A stretch of 7,179 nucleotides of DNA from Candidatus Nitrosopelagicus sp. (GTDB lineage Archaea > Thermoproteota > Nitrososphaeria > Nitrososphaerales > Nitrosopumilaceae): the NCBI GenBank assembly GCA_018691945.1, contig JABHJJ010000186.1, forward strand, positions 1 through 7,179, read 5' to 3'. The notes beneath the pieces were generated by a model. That model was not told the DNA's origin. It searched no databases and saw only the letters and a program-made list of their open reading frames with translations. This document shows positions 1-6,192 of this stretch, piece by piece; position 1 is the first letter of the stretch, and each line of letters opens with the position of its first letter. Both the position numbers and the translations under genes were made by a program.

Positions 1-1
1 A

Positions 2-1003
2 ATAGGTATGGCGATTGGTTCATCATTAACTGGTGTACGTTCTGCAACATGTACTTCTGGACCTGGTTTTGTATTGATGGCTGAATGTTTGAGCTGGGCT
101 GGAATTAATGAAGTTCCAGTTGTTATTACATTTTATCAAAGAAGTGGACCATCAACAGGTTTGCCCACGCGTCACGGTCAAGATGATCTACTATGTGCAA
201 TTAATTCAGGTGTTGGAGAATTCCCTAGAATTGTTTATGCATCTGGTAATGTTTCAGATAGTTTCTATGACACAACTCAAGTGTTTAATTACGCTGATAT
301 TTTCCAAATCCCTGTTATACATATGTTAGACAAATTCATTGCTAGTTCTGTTACTACTTGCCAAAGATTTGATGAGACTAAAGTCAATATTGATAGAGGA
401 AAATTGTTAGAGGAAATCCCTTCAGATAATTATAGAAGATTTGCACACACTGAAGATGGAATCTCTCCAAGATCAAAATTGGGTTTGGAAAATGGAATAT
501 TTTGGAATACTGGTGATGAAAGTGACATACAAGGTCACATATCTGAAGATCCAGTAAACCGTATACAGATGATGGATAAAAGGCAATCACGTTTAGATTA
601 CATACTTGAAAAAATTCCTGAATCTGAACAAATTGTAAAACATTCTGAAGGTGATTTTTGTATTGTTTCTTGGGGTTCAACCCAAGGTCCAATTTTAGAT
701 ACAATTGAAATGTTAAAAAATGAAGGAATCAATATTGGATTTGTTGAAATAAAATTATTACACCCATTTCCAAAAGAACTCTTAAAAAAATCACTTTCTA
801 ATTCCAAAACTATTATTGATGTTGAAGCTAACTATACTGGTCAACTGGGATCATTAATTAGGCAAAATTTAGAAAAAGATCCTAATTATTATATTCTAAA
901 ATTTACAGGAAGACCAATGACTTGTACTGAATTATACGATACACTAAAAAAAATTATTAACAACAATGCAGAAAAAAGGGAGGTTTTAACATATGGCGCT
1001 TAA
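2..1003 (+). CDS. 2-oxoacid:ferredoxin oxidoreductase, alpha subunit (5' truncated)
   Basis: Catalyses, with the beta subunit, CoA-dependent oxidative decarboxylation of 2-oxoacids such as pyruvate or 2-oxoglutarate, passing electrons to ferredoxin; cytosolic. The frame is open to the left edge. The ATG at 8 is internal, because it sits in the family's conserved GMAIG stretch followed by TSGPGF and then [10 protein letters not shown] (about residues 45-54 counted from that ATG), the pyrimidine-binding region of the TPP fold. The C-terminal half carries the transketolase C-terminal-like domain ([11 protein letters not shown], later [10 protein letters not shown]). Related archaeal alpha subunits are about 580-630 residues with a gamma domain fused at the N terminus, so roughly 250-300 residues, including the YPxTP motif, should lie upstream; that is inference. 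The stop codon lies inside the beta gene, so the two are co-transcribed and probably translationally coupled. Pyruvate versus 2-oxoglutarate preference cannot be read from this fragment. Confidence 0.93.
   Translation: MGMAIGSSLTGVRSATCTSGPGFVLMAECLSWAGINEVPVVITFYQRSGPSTGLPTRHGQDDLLCAINSGVGEFPRIVYASGNVSDSFYDTTQVFNYADIFQIPVIHMLDKFIASSVTTCQRFDETKVNIDRGKLLEEIPSDNYRRFAHTEDGISPRSKLGLENGIFWNTGDESDIQGHISEDPVNRIQMMDKRQSRLDYILEKIPESEQIVKHSEGDFCIVSWGSTQGPILDTIEMLKNEGINIGFVEIKLLHPFPKELLKKSLSNSKTIIDVEANYTGQLGSLIRQNLEKDPNYYILKFTGRPMTCTELYDTLKKIINNNAEKREVLTYGA
978..984 (+). promoter_or_regulatory. Strong Shine-Dalgarno for the beta subunit
   Basis: GGGAGGT lies inside the end of the alpha coding region, eight bases before the ATG at 993. 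It is the clearest ribosome binding site in the window and fixes the beta start. It fits an internal operon gene, in contrast to the apparently leaderless starts of the first genes of other transcripts here. Confidence 0.85.
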
Positions 1004-1958
1004 GATAGGAGATTACAAAACAGATGTACATAATGATTGGTGTCCTGGATGTGGAGACTTTGGAATTGTAAATGCAATTCAAATGGCATTAGCAGAAATG
1101 GAAATTCCTCGACATCAATCTGCAATATTTTCTGGTATTGGATGCTCTGGAAAAACATCACATTTCATTAATGTATTTGGTGTTCACACATTGCATGGGC
1201 GTGTTCTAACTTTTGCTCAAGGTGCAAAAATATCAAATCCAAATCTGGAAATTATTGCTGTTGGTGGTGATGGTGATGGTCTTGGAATAGGTGCAGGTCA
1301 TTTTGTTGCTGCTGGTAGACGTAATGTAAACATGACATACATAATTTTTGATAATGCAGTATATGGATTAACTAAAGGTCAAGCATCACCTACTCTGAAA
1401 TTAGGTGAAAAAACTAAATCATTACCTACTCCAAATACAAATTATAATGTAAATCCAATTGGATTGGCAATTGCTAGTGGATTTACATTTGCAGCTAGAG
1501 GATATTCGTATGATGTTCGACAATTAAAAAATCTAATTATTGCAGCTGTACGACACAAAGGTCTAGCATTTCTAGATGTTTTACAGCCATGTCCAACCTA
1601 CAATGATATCAACACAAAAGATTGGTTTAGTGGGGAAGATAGAATTGATGAAACAACCAAAAAACCTATGCCACGTATTTACAAATTAGAAGATACTGAT
1701 TATGATCCGGTTGTACATTATAGTGATGAAACTGAATTAAATCAGAAAAAAACACAGGCTATTGTAAAATCACTCGAATGGGATTCTAAAATACCAACTG
1801 GTATATTTTATAAAAATGAATTAATCACTCCATACACCAGAAGACTAACTGATAAAATTCCAAATTATGTGGAAAATCCTTCAGCATTACAAAACATCTC
1901 CAAAAATAACGTTCCTATAACAAAAATTAATCAAATTCTTGATTCGTACAAAGTTTAG
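993..1958 (+). CDS. 2-oxoacid:ferredoxin oxidoreductase, beta subunit
   Basis: TPP- and [4Fe-4S]-carrying catalytic subunit that pairs with the upstream alpha subunit. Four cysteines fit the cluster ligands of the crenarchaeal enzymes: C17 and C20 in WCPGCG, C51 in GIGCSGK, and C200 in LQPCPTYN, with spacing close to that of the Sulfolobus enzyme. The Mg-TPP motif runs from GGDGDG (91-96) to [12 protein letters not shown] (119-130). The length of 321 residues is usual for the stand-alone beta subunit (about 290-320). The start is the ATG at 993, preceded by a strong Shine-Dalgarno and overlapping the alpha stop by 11 bases. No ferredoxin-like delta subunit is encoded in the window, so a separate ferredoxin presumably takes the electrons. 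In ammonia-oxidising archaea such enzymes link acetyl-CoA and succinyl-CoA to 2-oxoacids for biosynthesis (family knowledge). Substrate preference is not resolved. Confidence 0.95.
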   Translation: MALKIGDYKTDVHNDWCPGCGDFGIVNAIQMALAEMEIPRHQSAIFSGIGCSGKTSHFINVFGVHTLHGRVLTFAQGAKISNPNLEIIAVGGDGDGLGIGAGHFVAAGRRNVNMTYIIFDNAVYGLTKGQASPTLKLGEKTKSLPTPNTNYNVNPIGLAIASGFTFAARGYSYDVRQLKNLIIAAVRHKGLAFLDVLQPCPTYNDINTKDWFSGEDRIDETTKKPMPRIYKLEDTDYDPVVHYSDETELNQKKTQAIVKSLEWDSKIPTGIFYKNELITPYTRRLTDKIPNYVENPSALQNISKNNVPITKINQILDSYKV

Positions 1959-1979
1959 TTACACGACAAATGATTATTA

Positions 1980-1998
1980 GATAGTTTTTTCTATTTTA
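1980..1998 (+). terminator. T-rich archaeal-type terminator (putative)
   Basis: Directly after the beta subunit stop comes a run of six Ts followed by CTATTTTA. ATAG (1981-1984) and CTAT (1991-1994) flank the T run and could make only a four-pair stem. Archaeal termination needs mainly a U-rich run, so this is a fair candidate for ending the oxidoreductase transcript. It overlaps the region that would hold a promoter for the next gene. Confidence 0.45.
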
Positions 1999-2004
1999 CA
2001 ACTA

Positions 2005-2439
2005 TTGAATATAACTGATGTAAATAGGATATTTAGGAAATCAATTATTAATGAATTTTTTATTCCTGAATTAACAAAACTTGATTTTAAAAAATCAAAC
2101 GTTAAACATCCTGAAATCAATACTGATGGTCTAATGCAATCCAATCTTCTTCATATCTTCTTTGATGTTGAAACTGGCAATGATTATCCTGATGGCGATG
2201 AATGGTTTATTGCTGAATTTCTTTTTCCATATCAAATGAATTTGCCGGATAATCTAAAAGGAACTGATTATTTTACAACCATTTCTGTAGAAGAAGGAAA
2301 AAGTTTTTGGCATCATCGTGAATTAGTTCGTTACAAATATGGAAAATCTAAAAAATTAAAGGAGTCACTTGATTTTATAGAATCAAAATACAAGGAATTG
2401 CATGAATTAGTTGAACCTCTTGAAAAAGAAATTAAGTAG
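2005..2439 (+). CDS. Hypothetical protein, 144 aa, not recognised
   Basis: I do not recognise this protein. It is soluble and rich in acidic and aromatic residues, with no signal peptide or membrane segment and no cysteine. A central part with FFDVETG and DEWFIAEFLFPY (about 52-76) looks like beta structure; the last 35 residues are lysine/glutamate-rich, probably helical and possibly coiled coil. The start is uncertain: the frame is open back only to the TAG at 1978-1980, there is no ATG in that interval, and the TTG at 2005 is the only usual start codon. The next ATG (codon 43) would remove the N-terminal third. ATTATTAG at 1973-1980 sits 25-32 bases before the TTG and could be a TATA box for a leaderless transcript. 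The gene converges on its - strand neighbour, overlapping it by eight bases at the stop codons. Base composition matches the neighbours, which argues for a native gene. Confidence 0.72.
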   Translation: MNITDVNRIFRKSIINEFFIPELTKLDFKKSNVKHPEINTDGLMQSNLLHIFFDVETGNDYPDGDEWFIAEFLFPYQMNLPDNLKGTDYFTTISVEEGKSFWHHRELVRYKYGKSKKLKESLDFIESKYKELHELVEPLEKEIK

Positions 2440-2971
2440 TTAACTTCCAACCCTTTTCTGAATTTACAAATACCTCGTTATTTGTATAAACTGTGTTTAT
2501 TTTCCATCTTGCTGTCTCTTGATTAAAATTGTAAATCACCTTTTTAACTCCTTTCGGGATTTTATCAGGTTCTAAATGATATGGTAGTAACTCGACAACA
2601 AAATCTATTTTTTCAACTTCCATTTTAAACCATTGACTTTGATCTGATTGAATTACAAAAGTAATATCTGGTTCTCCTGCAAAATTTAACTCAATCTTTA
2701 TAGCTTTTCCGTTTCCTCGTCTTCGTTTCATTTCTTTGAAAACTCCTTTTAGTTTATCCCATTCTCTAAAATCAAACCATTTGAAAAATTCTTCATTAAA
2801 TGAATATGGAAAAGATATTTCTATATGACTCACAAATTTATCCTCGTATGTATTTTCAATCTCCTCATCTTCTGTTTGAAATCTTTTATCCAAAATACTT
2901 GTAATCACGTTAATTTCCCACGGAGAAATTCCATAATGTTTCAGGAATAATGGTTGTACTTGATCTGACAC
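2432..2971 (-). CDS. Hypothetical protein, 179 aa, not recognised
   Basis: I do not recognise this protein. It is predicted soluble, with no signal peptide, membrane segment or cysteine. The N-terminal third is acidic (a DEEIE stretch near residue 35). A basic patch KRRRGNGKAIKIE lies around residues 81-93, and the C-terminal half alternates hydrophobic and polar residues like a beta-rich fold (for example IDFVVELLPYHL and VKKVIYNFN). The start is GTG at 2971: it is the only usual start codon between the upstream stop (2996-2998) and the conserved-looking body, and TTTAATTAT lies 21-29 bases before it, fitting a leaderless transcript. It lies 32 bases downstream of the 3004-3555 gene on the same strand, so read-through from that gene is also possible. 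Its 3' end overlaps the convergent + strand gene by eight bases. Confidence 0.75.
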   Translation of the reverse strand: MSDQVQPLFLKHYGISPWEINVITSILDKRFQTEDEEIENTYEDKFVSHIEISFPYSFNEEFFKWFDFREWDKLKGVFKEMKRRRGNGKAIKIELNFAGEPDITFVIQSDQSQWFKMEVEKIDFVVELLPYHLEPDKIPKGVKKVIYNFNQETARWKINTVYTNNEVFVNSEKGWKLTT

Positions 2972-2991
2972 GTAGTCTATTCTTATAATTG

Positions 2992-3000
2992 ATAATTAAA
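2992..3000 (-). promoter_or_regulatory. TATA-like box for the 2432-2971 gene
   Basis: Read on the - strand the sequence is TTTAATTAT, placed 21-29 bases upstream of the GTG start. This is near the spacing expected for an archaeal leaderless promoter. AT-rich composition makes chance matches common, so the support is positional only. Confidence 0.4.
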
Positions 3001-3003
3001 GCT

Positions 3004-3555
3004 TCAAAGAGTATGCAAATATTTCCATAGATACATTGCTCCAACGGTTCCAATCATGAACAACATTGGTTTCCATGCAAAAACTGGAATGTCTGGAGTA
3101 GTTAATTCTATTCTATATTCATCTAACACTTTGTTAACATATTTGCTAATTCTCTTATTCAAAATATCATATTTTATTCCATTTCTTTTTAAAATAGTCT
3201 CGATTTCATAGATAACTGCAGTACGTTGACTAAACAAATGTTGTAAATAGTCTCTTGAAATTTCAACTTCTCCTTGAATTGAGATGCTATTTTTTGTATT
3301 ACTGAATAATCTCACATGCATTTCCCAAGGTTTTTTTAATTTTAATGATAAGCCATCTCCAATTTGAAGTGGTTGTTTATGTTCAAATTTTACTGTAGTA
3401 AACCCCTCATTAAATAAAATTTTTCTCATTTTTTCTGCATTTTCTTTAACGATTAAATGTAATTCTTCTACTCCTGTTTTTTTATCAACATGAATTTTAT
3501 TATCTTCTCCATTTCCAAGTGAAACAGTTTTTGGATATCTAGTTACATACTCCAT
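3004..3555 (-). CDS. Hypothetical protein, 183 aa, probable tail-anchored membrane protein
   Basis: I do not recognise the family. The first 150 or so residues are hydrophilic and look cytosolic: an N-terminal part with GVEELHLIVKENAEKMRKIL (about 28-47), a beta-rich middle (DGLSLKLKKPWEMHVRL, then SISIQGEVEIS), and a helical, charged part with LKRNGIKYDILNKRIS. The last 27 residues hold a single hydrophobic stretch, PMLFMIGTVGAMYLW (about 163-177), with lysines at 162 and 178. There is no N-terminal signal, so a C-terminal tail anchor with the body in the cytosol is the simplest topology (inference). The start is the ATG at 3555, with a TATA-like box at the right distance. It lies 40 bases downstream of cofE on the same strand. 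Proximity to cofE is not enough to tie it to F420. Confidence 0.78.
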   Translation of the reverse strand: MEYVTRYPKTVSLGNGEDNKIHVDKKTGVEELHLIVKENAEKMRKILFNEGFTTVKFEHKQPLQIGDGLSLKLKKPWEMHVRLFSNTKNSISIQGEVEISRDYLQHLFSQRTAVIYEIETILKRNGIKYDILNKRISKYVNKVLDEYRIELTTPDIPVFAWKPMLFMIGTVGAMYLWKYLHTL

Positions 3556-3577
3556 TTAATCTCTCTTAAGAAATCTC

Positions 3578-3585
3578 ATATTTAA
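3578..3585 (-). promoter_or_regulatory. TATA-like box for the 3004-3555 gene
   Basis: On the - strand TTAAATAT spans -30 to -23 relative to the ATG at 3555, the usual position for a leaderless archaeal transcript. No Shine-Dalgarno of the strong type seen at 978 precedes this start. It suggests that the gene can be transcribed separately from cofE. Confidence 0.5.
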
Positions 3586-3595
3586 TACTAGACGG

Positions 3596-4360
3596 TTAAT
3601 CTGAAAAACTACGAATGTAGACACATTGTTCATATGGTATTATCATTTCTTTAGGAACAATTTTTCTATTTGTAAGATTGCAGGCTGAATCTCGAACAAT
3701 TGCTATTGGATGTAAATCATTTCCTTCGCCCATCTCATGATTTGCAATTGATGCTAAATTATCTGCAGTTGCTTGAAATGTAACTTTAAGTGGATTTCCA
3801 TCAAGATCTTTTTCACCACGTAAATCTTTTGTAGGTTCTATTCCCGCACATGCTATTGCAACTCCTGTCGTACCAATTCTTGCAGGCATCAATCTACTAT
3901 CTACTATGATTATTCCAACATGTAAATTTAATTCAAGAAAAATTTTCCTTTTTAATTCTTCAGCAAAATTATATGGCTCATTAGGATATAGAATAATTTT
4001 TGTTCCTTTAGAATTTGATTTATCAATTCCTGCATTAGGTGCTAATATGCCATTAGTAGTAGACATGACAAATCCTGCAACTCCTCCTAAAATATTGTCT
4101 GATTCTCTAAAAACAATCTCCATAAATTTTTCATTAGAATTGAATTTTTTTGCAATTTCTTTTGCTTTGTTACAAACTTTTGAATTATTTATTTCTAAAA
4201 TTCGTCCCTGAGAATTTGAGATAAATTTACTTGAAATAACTAACACATCTCCATTTTTAATTGTAAATTTGTTGCATTGCAGAATCTTTTTCAGTTCCTC
4301 AAAAAAGCAAAATTTTCCATCCTTTTTCTCACCCGTAAGTGGAATTACTGTCAAATTCAT
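3596..4360 (-). CDS. cofE: Coenzyme F420-0:L-glutamate ligase (CofE family)
   Basis: CofE adds L-glutamate residues to F420-0 using GTP and divalent metals, making the polyglutamate tail of coenzyme F420 in the cytosol. The whole protein matches the family in length (254 aa, usual about 250) and in order of motifs: VIPLTG (5-10), GDVLVISSKFISNSQGR (37-53), PNAGIDKSN (108-116), IIIVDS (150-155), GVAIACAGIEPTKDLRGEKD (166-185), then ADNLASIANHEMGEG (199-213) and PIAIVRD (218-224). Metal-site aspartates equivalent to those of the Archaeoglobus enzyme appear present in NAGID and VDS. Unusually, the GRxxRxG element after that aspartate-serine is replaced by RLMPARIG (156-163), keeping only the second arginine. 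This may mark a CofE subfamily of different specificity, so the exact substrate is less sure than the family. It is read divergently from leuC; its start is the ATG at 4360. Confidence 0.85.
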   Translation of the reverse strand: MNLTVIPLTGEKKDGKFCFFEELKKILQCNKFTIKNGDVLVISSKFISNSQGRILEINNSKVCNKAKEIAKKFNSNEKFMEIVFRESDNILGGVAGFVMSTTNGILAPNAGIDKSNSKGTKIILYPNEPYNFAEELKRKIFLELNLHVGIIIVDSRLMPARIGTTGVAIACAGIEPTKDLRGEKDLDGNPLKVTFQATADNLASIANHEMGEGNDLHPIAIVRDSACNLTNRKIVPKEMIIPYEQCVYIRSFSD

Positions 4361-4382
4361 ACCTATTTTACATATTATTCTC

Positions 4383-4390
4383 TAATTATT
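4383..4390 (-). promoter_or_regulatory. TATA-like box for cofE
   Basis: TAATTATT on + reads AATAATTA on -, at -30 to -23 from the cofE ATG at 4360. It lies in the 57-base gap shared with the divergent leuC promoter, so the two promoters lie almost back to back. Confidence 0.42.
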
Positions 4391-4395
4391 GTTCT

Positions 4396-4410
4396 GAAAA
4401 GCTTTTAATC
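4396..4410 (+). promoter_or_regulatory. BRE/TATA promoter of the leuC-leuD-leuC cluster
   Basis: GAAAAGCTTTTAATC combines a purine-rich BRE-like part with TTTTAAT (4403-4409). The TATA part is at -30 to -24 from the ATG at 4433 but only 9-15 bases before the ATG at 4418. The site therefore supports a leaderless transcript starting at 4433. The core AAAAGCTTTT (4397-4406) is a perfect 10-base palindrome, possibly coincidental in AT-rich DNA. Confidence 0.55.
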
Positions 4411-4432
4411 TCAATTAATGGCATTGTCGTTC

Positions 4433-5704
4433 ATGAACATAACTGAAAAGATATTGGCACGTGCTTCTGGCAAAACTACTGTGTCTCCAGATGATGTTAT
4501 TTTTGCTAAAGTCGATAAAGTAATGGTTCATGATGTCTCTGGACCTGGAGTTATGAAGGTTTTTGACAAATTACAAAAACAAGGGATTGATACATCAAAA
4601 TTACATGATTCATCAAAAGTTTGGATTGCTGAAGATCATTTTGTTCCATCTGCTGAAAAAGTCTCTGCAGAAAATATTGTAAAATTATCTAATTTCTCGA
4701 AAAAATATGATATCAAAAAACATTTCAAGTATGGAATGGGTCAATATGGAATATGCCATACACTTTCACATGAAGAAGCATTGGTAAATCCTGGAGAAGT
4801 TTATGTTGGTGGTGACTCACATACTAACACCACTGGTGCACTAGGTGCTTTTGCCTGTGGATTAGGTCATACTGACGTTGCATATGTATTATTAAATGGA
4901 GAAATTTGGTTCAAAGTACCTGAAACATACTATTTCAAACTTGATGGAAAATTACCTCCTCATGTAATGGCTAAAGATTTCATCTTAAAGATTATTGGTG
5001 ATATCGGTAATGATGGCGGAGCATACAATACTATGCAATTTGGTGGAACAGGAATTGATGAAATGTCTATAGAAAGTAGATTAACCTTGGCTAACATGAC
5101 AACAGAAGCTGGTGCAAAAAATGGTATTATTGAGTCTGATGAAAAAACAGTTCAATATCTAAAAGAAAGAGGCGCAACTAATGCATCAATATTTTGTGGA
5201 GATGCTGATGCTAATTATTCTAAAATTTTTGAGTATGACGCATCTGAACTAGAACCTACTGTTGCAAAACCATTTTCTCCTGATAATATTACCATTGCAA
5301 GAGAATTATCATCCACTGAATTAGACAAATCATACATTGGTTCTTGCACTGGTGCAAAATATGAAGATCTTTTAGCAGCCGCTAAAATTCTTAAAGGAAA
5401 AAAAGTAAAAATACGAACTGAGGTGTTACCTGCTGCAATTTCAATATACAAAAGAGCTATTAAGGATGGATTAATTGAAATATTTTTGGATGCTGGAGCT
5501 ACTGTTGGTCCTCCAACATGTGGAGCATGTTGTGGTGCACATATGGGCGTTTTAGCAAAAGATGAGATCTGTGTTAGTACTACAAATAGAAATTTTCCGG
5601 GAAGAATGGGTCATGTGGAATCTCAGACATATCTTGCTTCTCCACAAGTTGCTGCTGCATCTGCTGTAACTGGTAAGATAACTGATCCGAGGGACTTGAA
5701 TTGA
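4433..5704 (+). CDS. leuC: 3-isopropylmalate dehydratase large subunit, plant/cyanobacterial-like type
   Basis: Large subunit of isopropylmalate isomerase, which converts 2- to 3-isopropylmalate in leucine synthesis; related enzymes act on homocitrate or citramalate-derived substrates. Aconitase-fold motifs occur in order (numbered from 4433): HDVSGP (33-38), AEDHFVP (66-72), GGDSHTNTTGALGAFACG starting near 126, then GSCTG with C305 and PTCGACCG with C363 and C366. These three cysteines are the expected [4Fe-4S] ligands. The end, CVSTTNRNFPGRMGH through ASAVTGKITDPRDL, is typical. GSCTGAK instead of GSCTNGR, and the KVPETYYFKLDGKLP region, resemble plant and cyanobacterial proteins as I recall them, rather than E. 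coli LeuC. The 423-residue length fits the short archaeal type. I chose ATG 4433 over 4418 because the family usually begins near MNITEKIL and the TATA box is 24-30 bases before it. It overlaps leuD by four bases. Confidence 0.92.
   Translation: MNITEKILARASGKTTVSPDDVIFAKVDKVMVHDVSGPGVMKVFDKLQKQGIDTSKLHDSSKVWIAEDHFVPSAEKVSAENIVKLSNFSKKYDIKKHFKYGMGQYGICHTLSHEEALVNPGEVYVGGDSHTNTTGALGAFACGLGHTDVAYVLLNGEIWFKVPETYYFKLDGKLPPHVMAKDFILKIIGDIGNDGGAYNTMQFGGTGIDEMSIESRLTLANMTTEAGAKNGIIESDEKTVQYLKERGATNASIFCGDADANYSKIFEYDASELEPTVAKPFSPDNITIARELSSTELDKSYIGSCTGAKYEDLLAAAKILKGKKVKIRTEVLPAAISIYKRAIKDGLIEIFLDAGATVGPPTCGACCGAHMGVLAKDEICVSTTNRNFPGRMGHVESQTYLASPQVAAASAVTGKITDPRDLN
5689..5693 (+). promoter_or_regulatory. 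Ribosome binding site deciding the leuD TTG start
   Basis: GAGGG lies within the last codons of leuC, seven bases before TTG 5701. It supports TTG as the true start, because no ATG occurs at the point where the family begins. Confidence 0.55.
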
Positions 5705-6183
5705 TTGGTAATGTAATAAAGTATGAACAGGATAACATCGATACTGATGTCATAATACCTGGAACATATCTGAAAATTCATGATTACAATGAATTGGCAA
5801 CACATGCAATGGAAGGACTTGATCCTGATTTTCCATCAAAAGTCAAAGATGGTGATTTCATTGTTGCAGGAAAAAATTTTGGTTGTGGTTCTTCAAGAGA
5901 ACATGCACCAATTGCACTCTCAACATGTGGAATTAAAGCCGTAATTGCTACCTCTTTTGCACGAATATTTTATAGAAATTCTGTTGATGGTGCATTTTTA
6001 CTCCCAATTGAAATAGATGATGAAACTTATCAAAAGATATCTAATTCTGATCAATTAGAAATTAACATTGAAAATAATCAGATAAAAAATATTACAAAAA
6101 ATGAAACATACTCTATGAAGCCTTTCTCGGAAATAATTGCAAAAATTATATCTGCTGGTGGTATCTTCAAATACAAAAAGTGA
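5701..6183 (+). CDS. leuD: 3-isopropylmalate dehydratase small subunit
   Basis: Swivel-domain subunit that closes the active site of the LeuC large subunit. Key motifs: NIDTDVIIPGTYL (12-24), GKNFGCGSSREHAP (57-70) and ATSFARIFYRN (83-93). The 160-residue length is that of archaeal-type small subunits, shorter than bacterial LeuD (about 200), which suggests partnership with the upstream leuC rather than the bacterial-type one downstream. The specificity loop after TYL begins KIHDY; this region separates isopropylmalate from homocitrate enzymes in characterised archaeal members, but I cannot assign this variant. The start is TTG at 5701, sharing TTGA with the leuC stop, and is supported by GAGGG upstream and by the family N terminus (MIGNVIKY-like). 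Co-transcription and translational coupling with leuC are likely. Confidence 0.93.
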   Translation: MIGNVIKYEQDNIDTDVIIPGTYLKIHDYNELATHAMEGLDPDFPSKVKDGDFIVAGKNFGCGSSREHAPIALSTCGIKAVIATSFARIFYRNSVDGAFLLPIEIDDETYQKISNSDQLEINIENNQIKNITKNETYSMKPFSEIIAKIISAGGIFKYKK

Positions 6184-6192
6184 ATATAATAA

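Noticed and set aside
8..10. ATG at 8 as the real start of the oxidoreductase alpha subunit
   Set aside because: It falls within the conserved GMAIG stretch of the family and the frame is open to the window edge, so it is an internal methionine.
108..329. Second + strand frame inside the alpha subunit
   Set aside because: Out-of-frame shadow of the conserved [10 protein letters not shown] region, with no recognisable protein features.
384..807. Two - strand open frames antisense to the alpha subunit
   Set aside because: They lie wholly inside a strongly conserved gene on the other strand, and their translations show no family motifs.
1959..2004. Possible small RNA or strong hairpin in the gap after the beta subunit
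   Set aside because: Only a four-pair stem around a T run can be drawn; a simple T-rich terminator explains it.
3906..4211. 101-codon + strand frame opposite cofE
   Set aside because: Fully antisense to well-conserved CofE blocks; no promoter or ribosome site of its own was seen.
5215..5805. Two - strand frames opposite leuC and the leuC-leuD junction
   Set aside because: Antisense to the cysteine-motif region and leuD start; the composition reflects the complementary gene.
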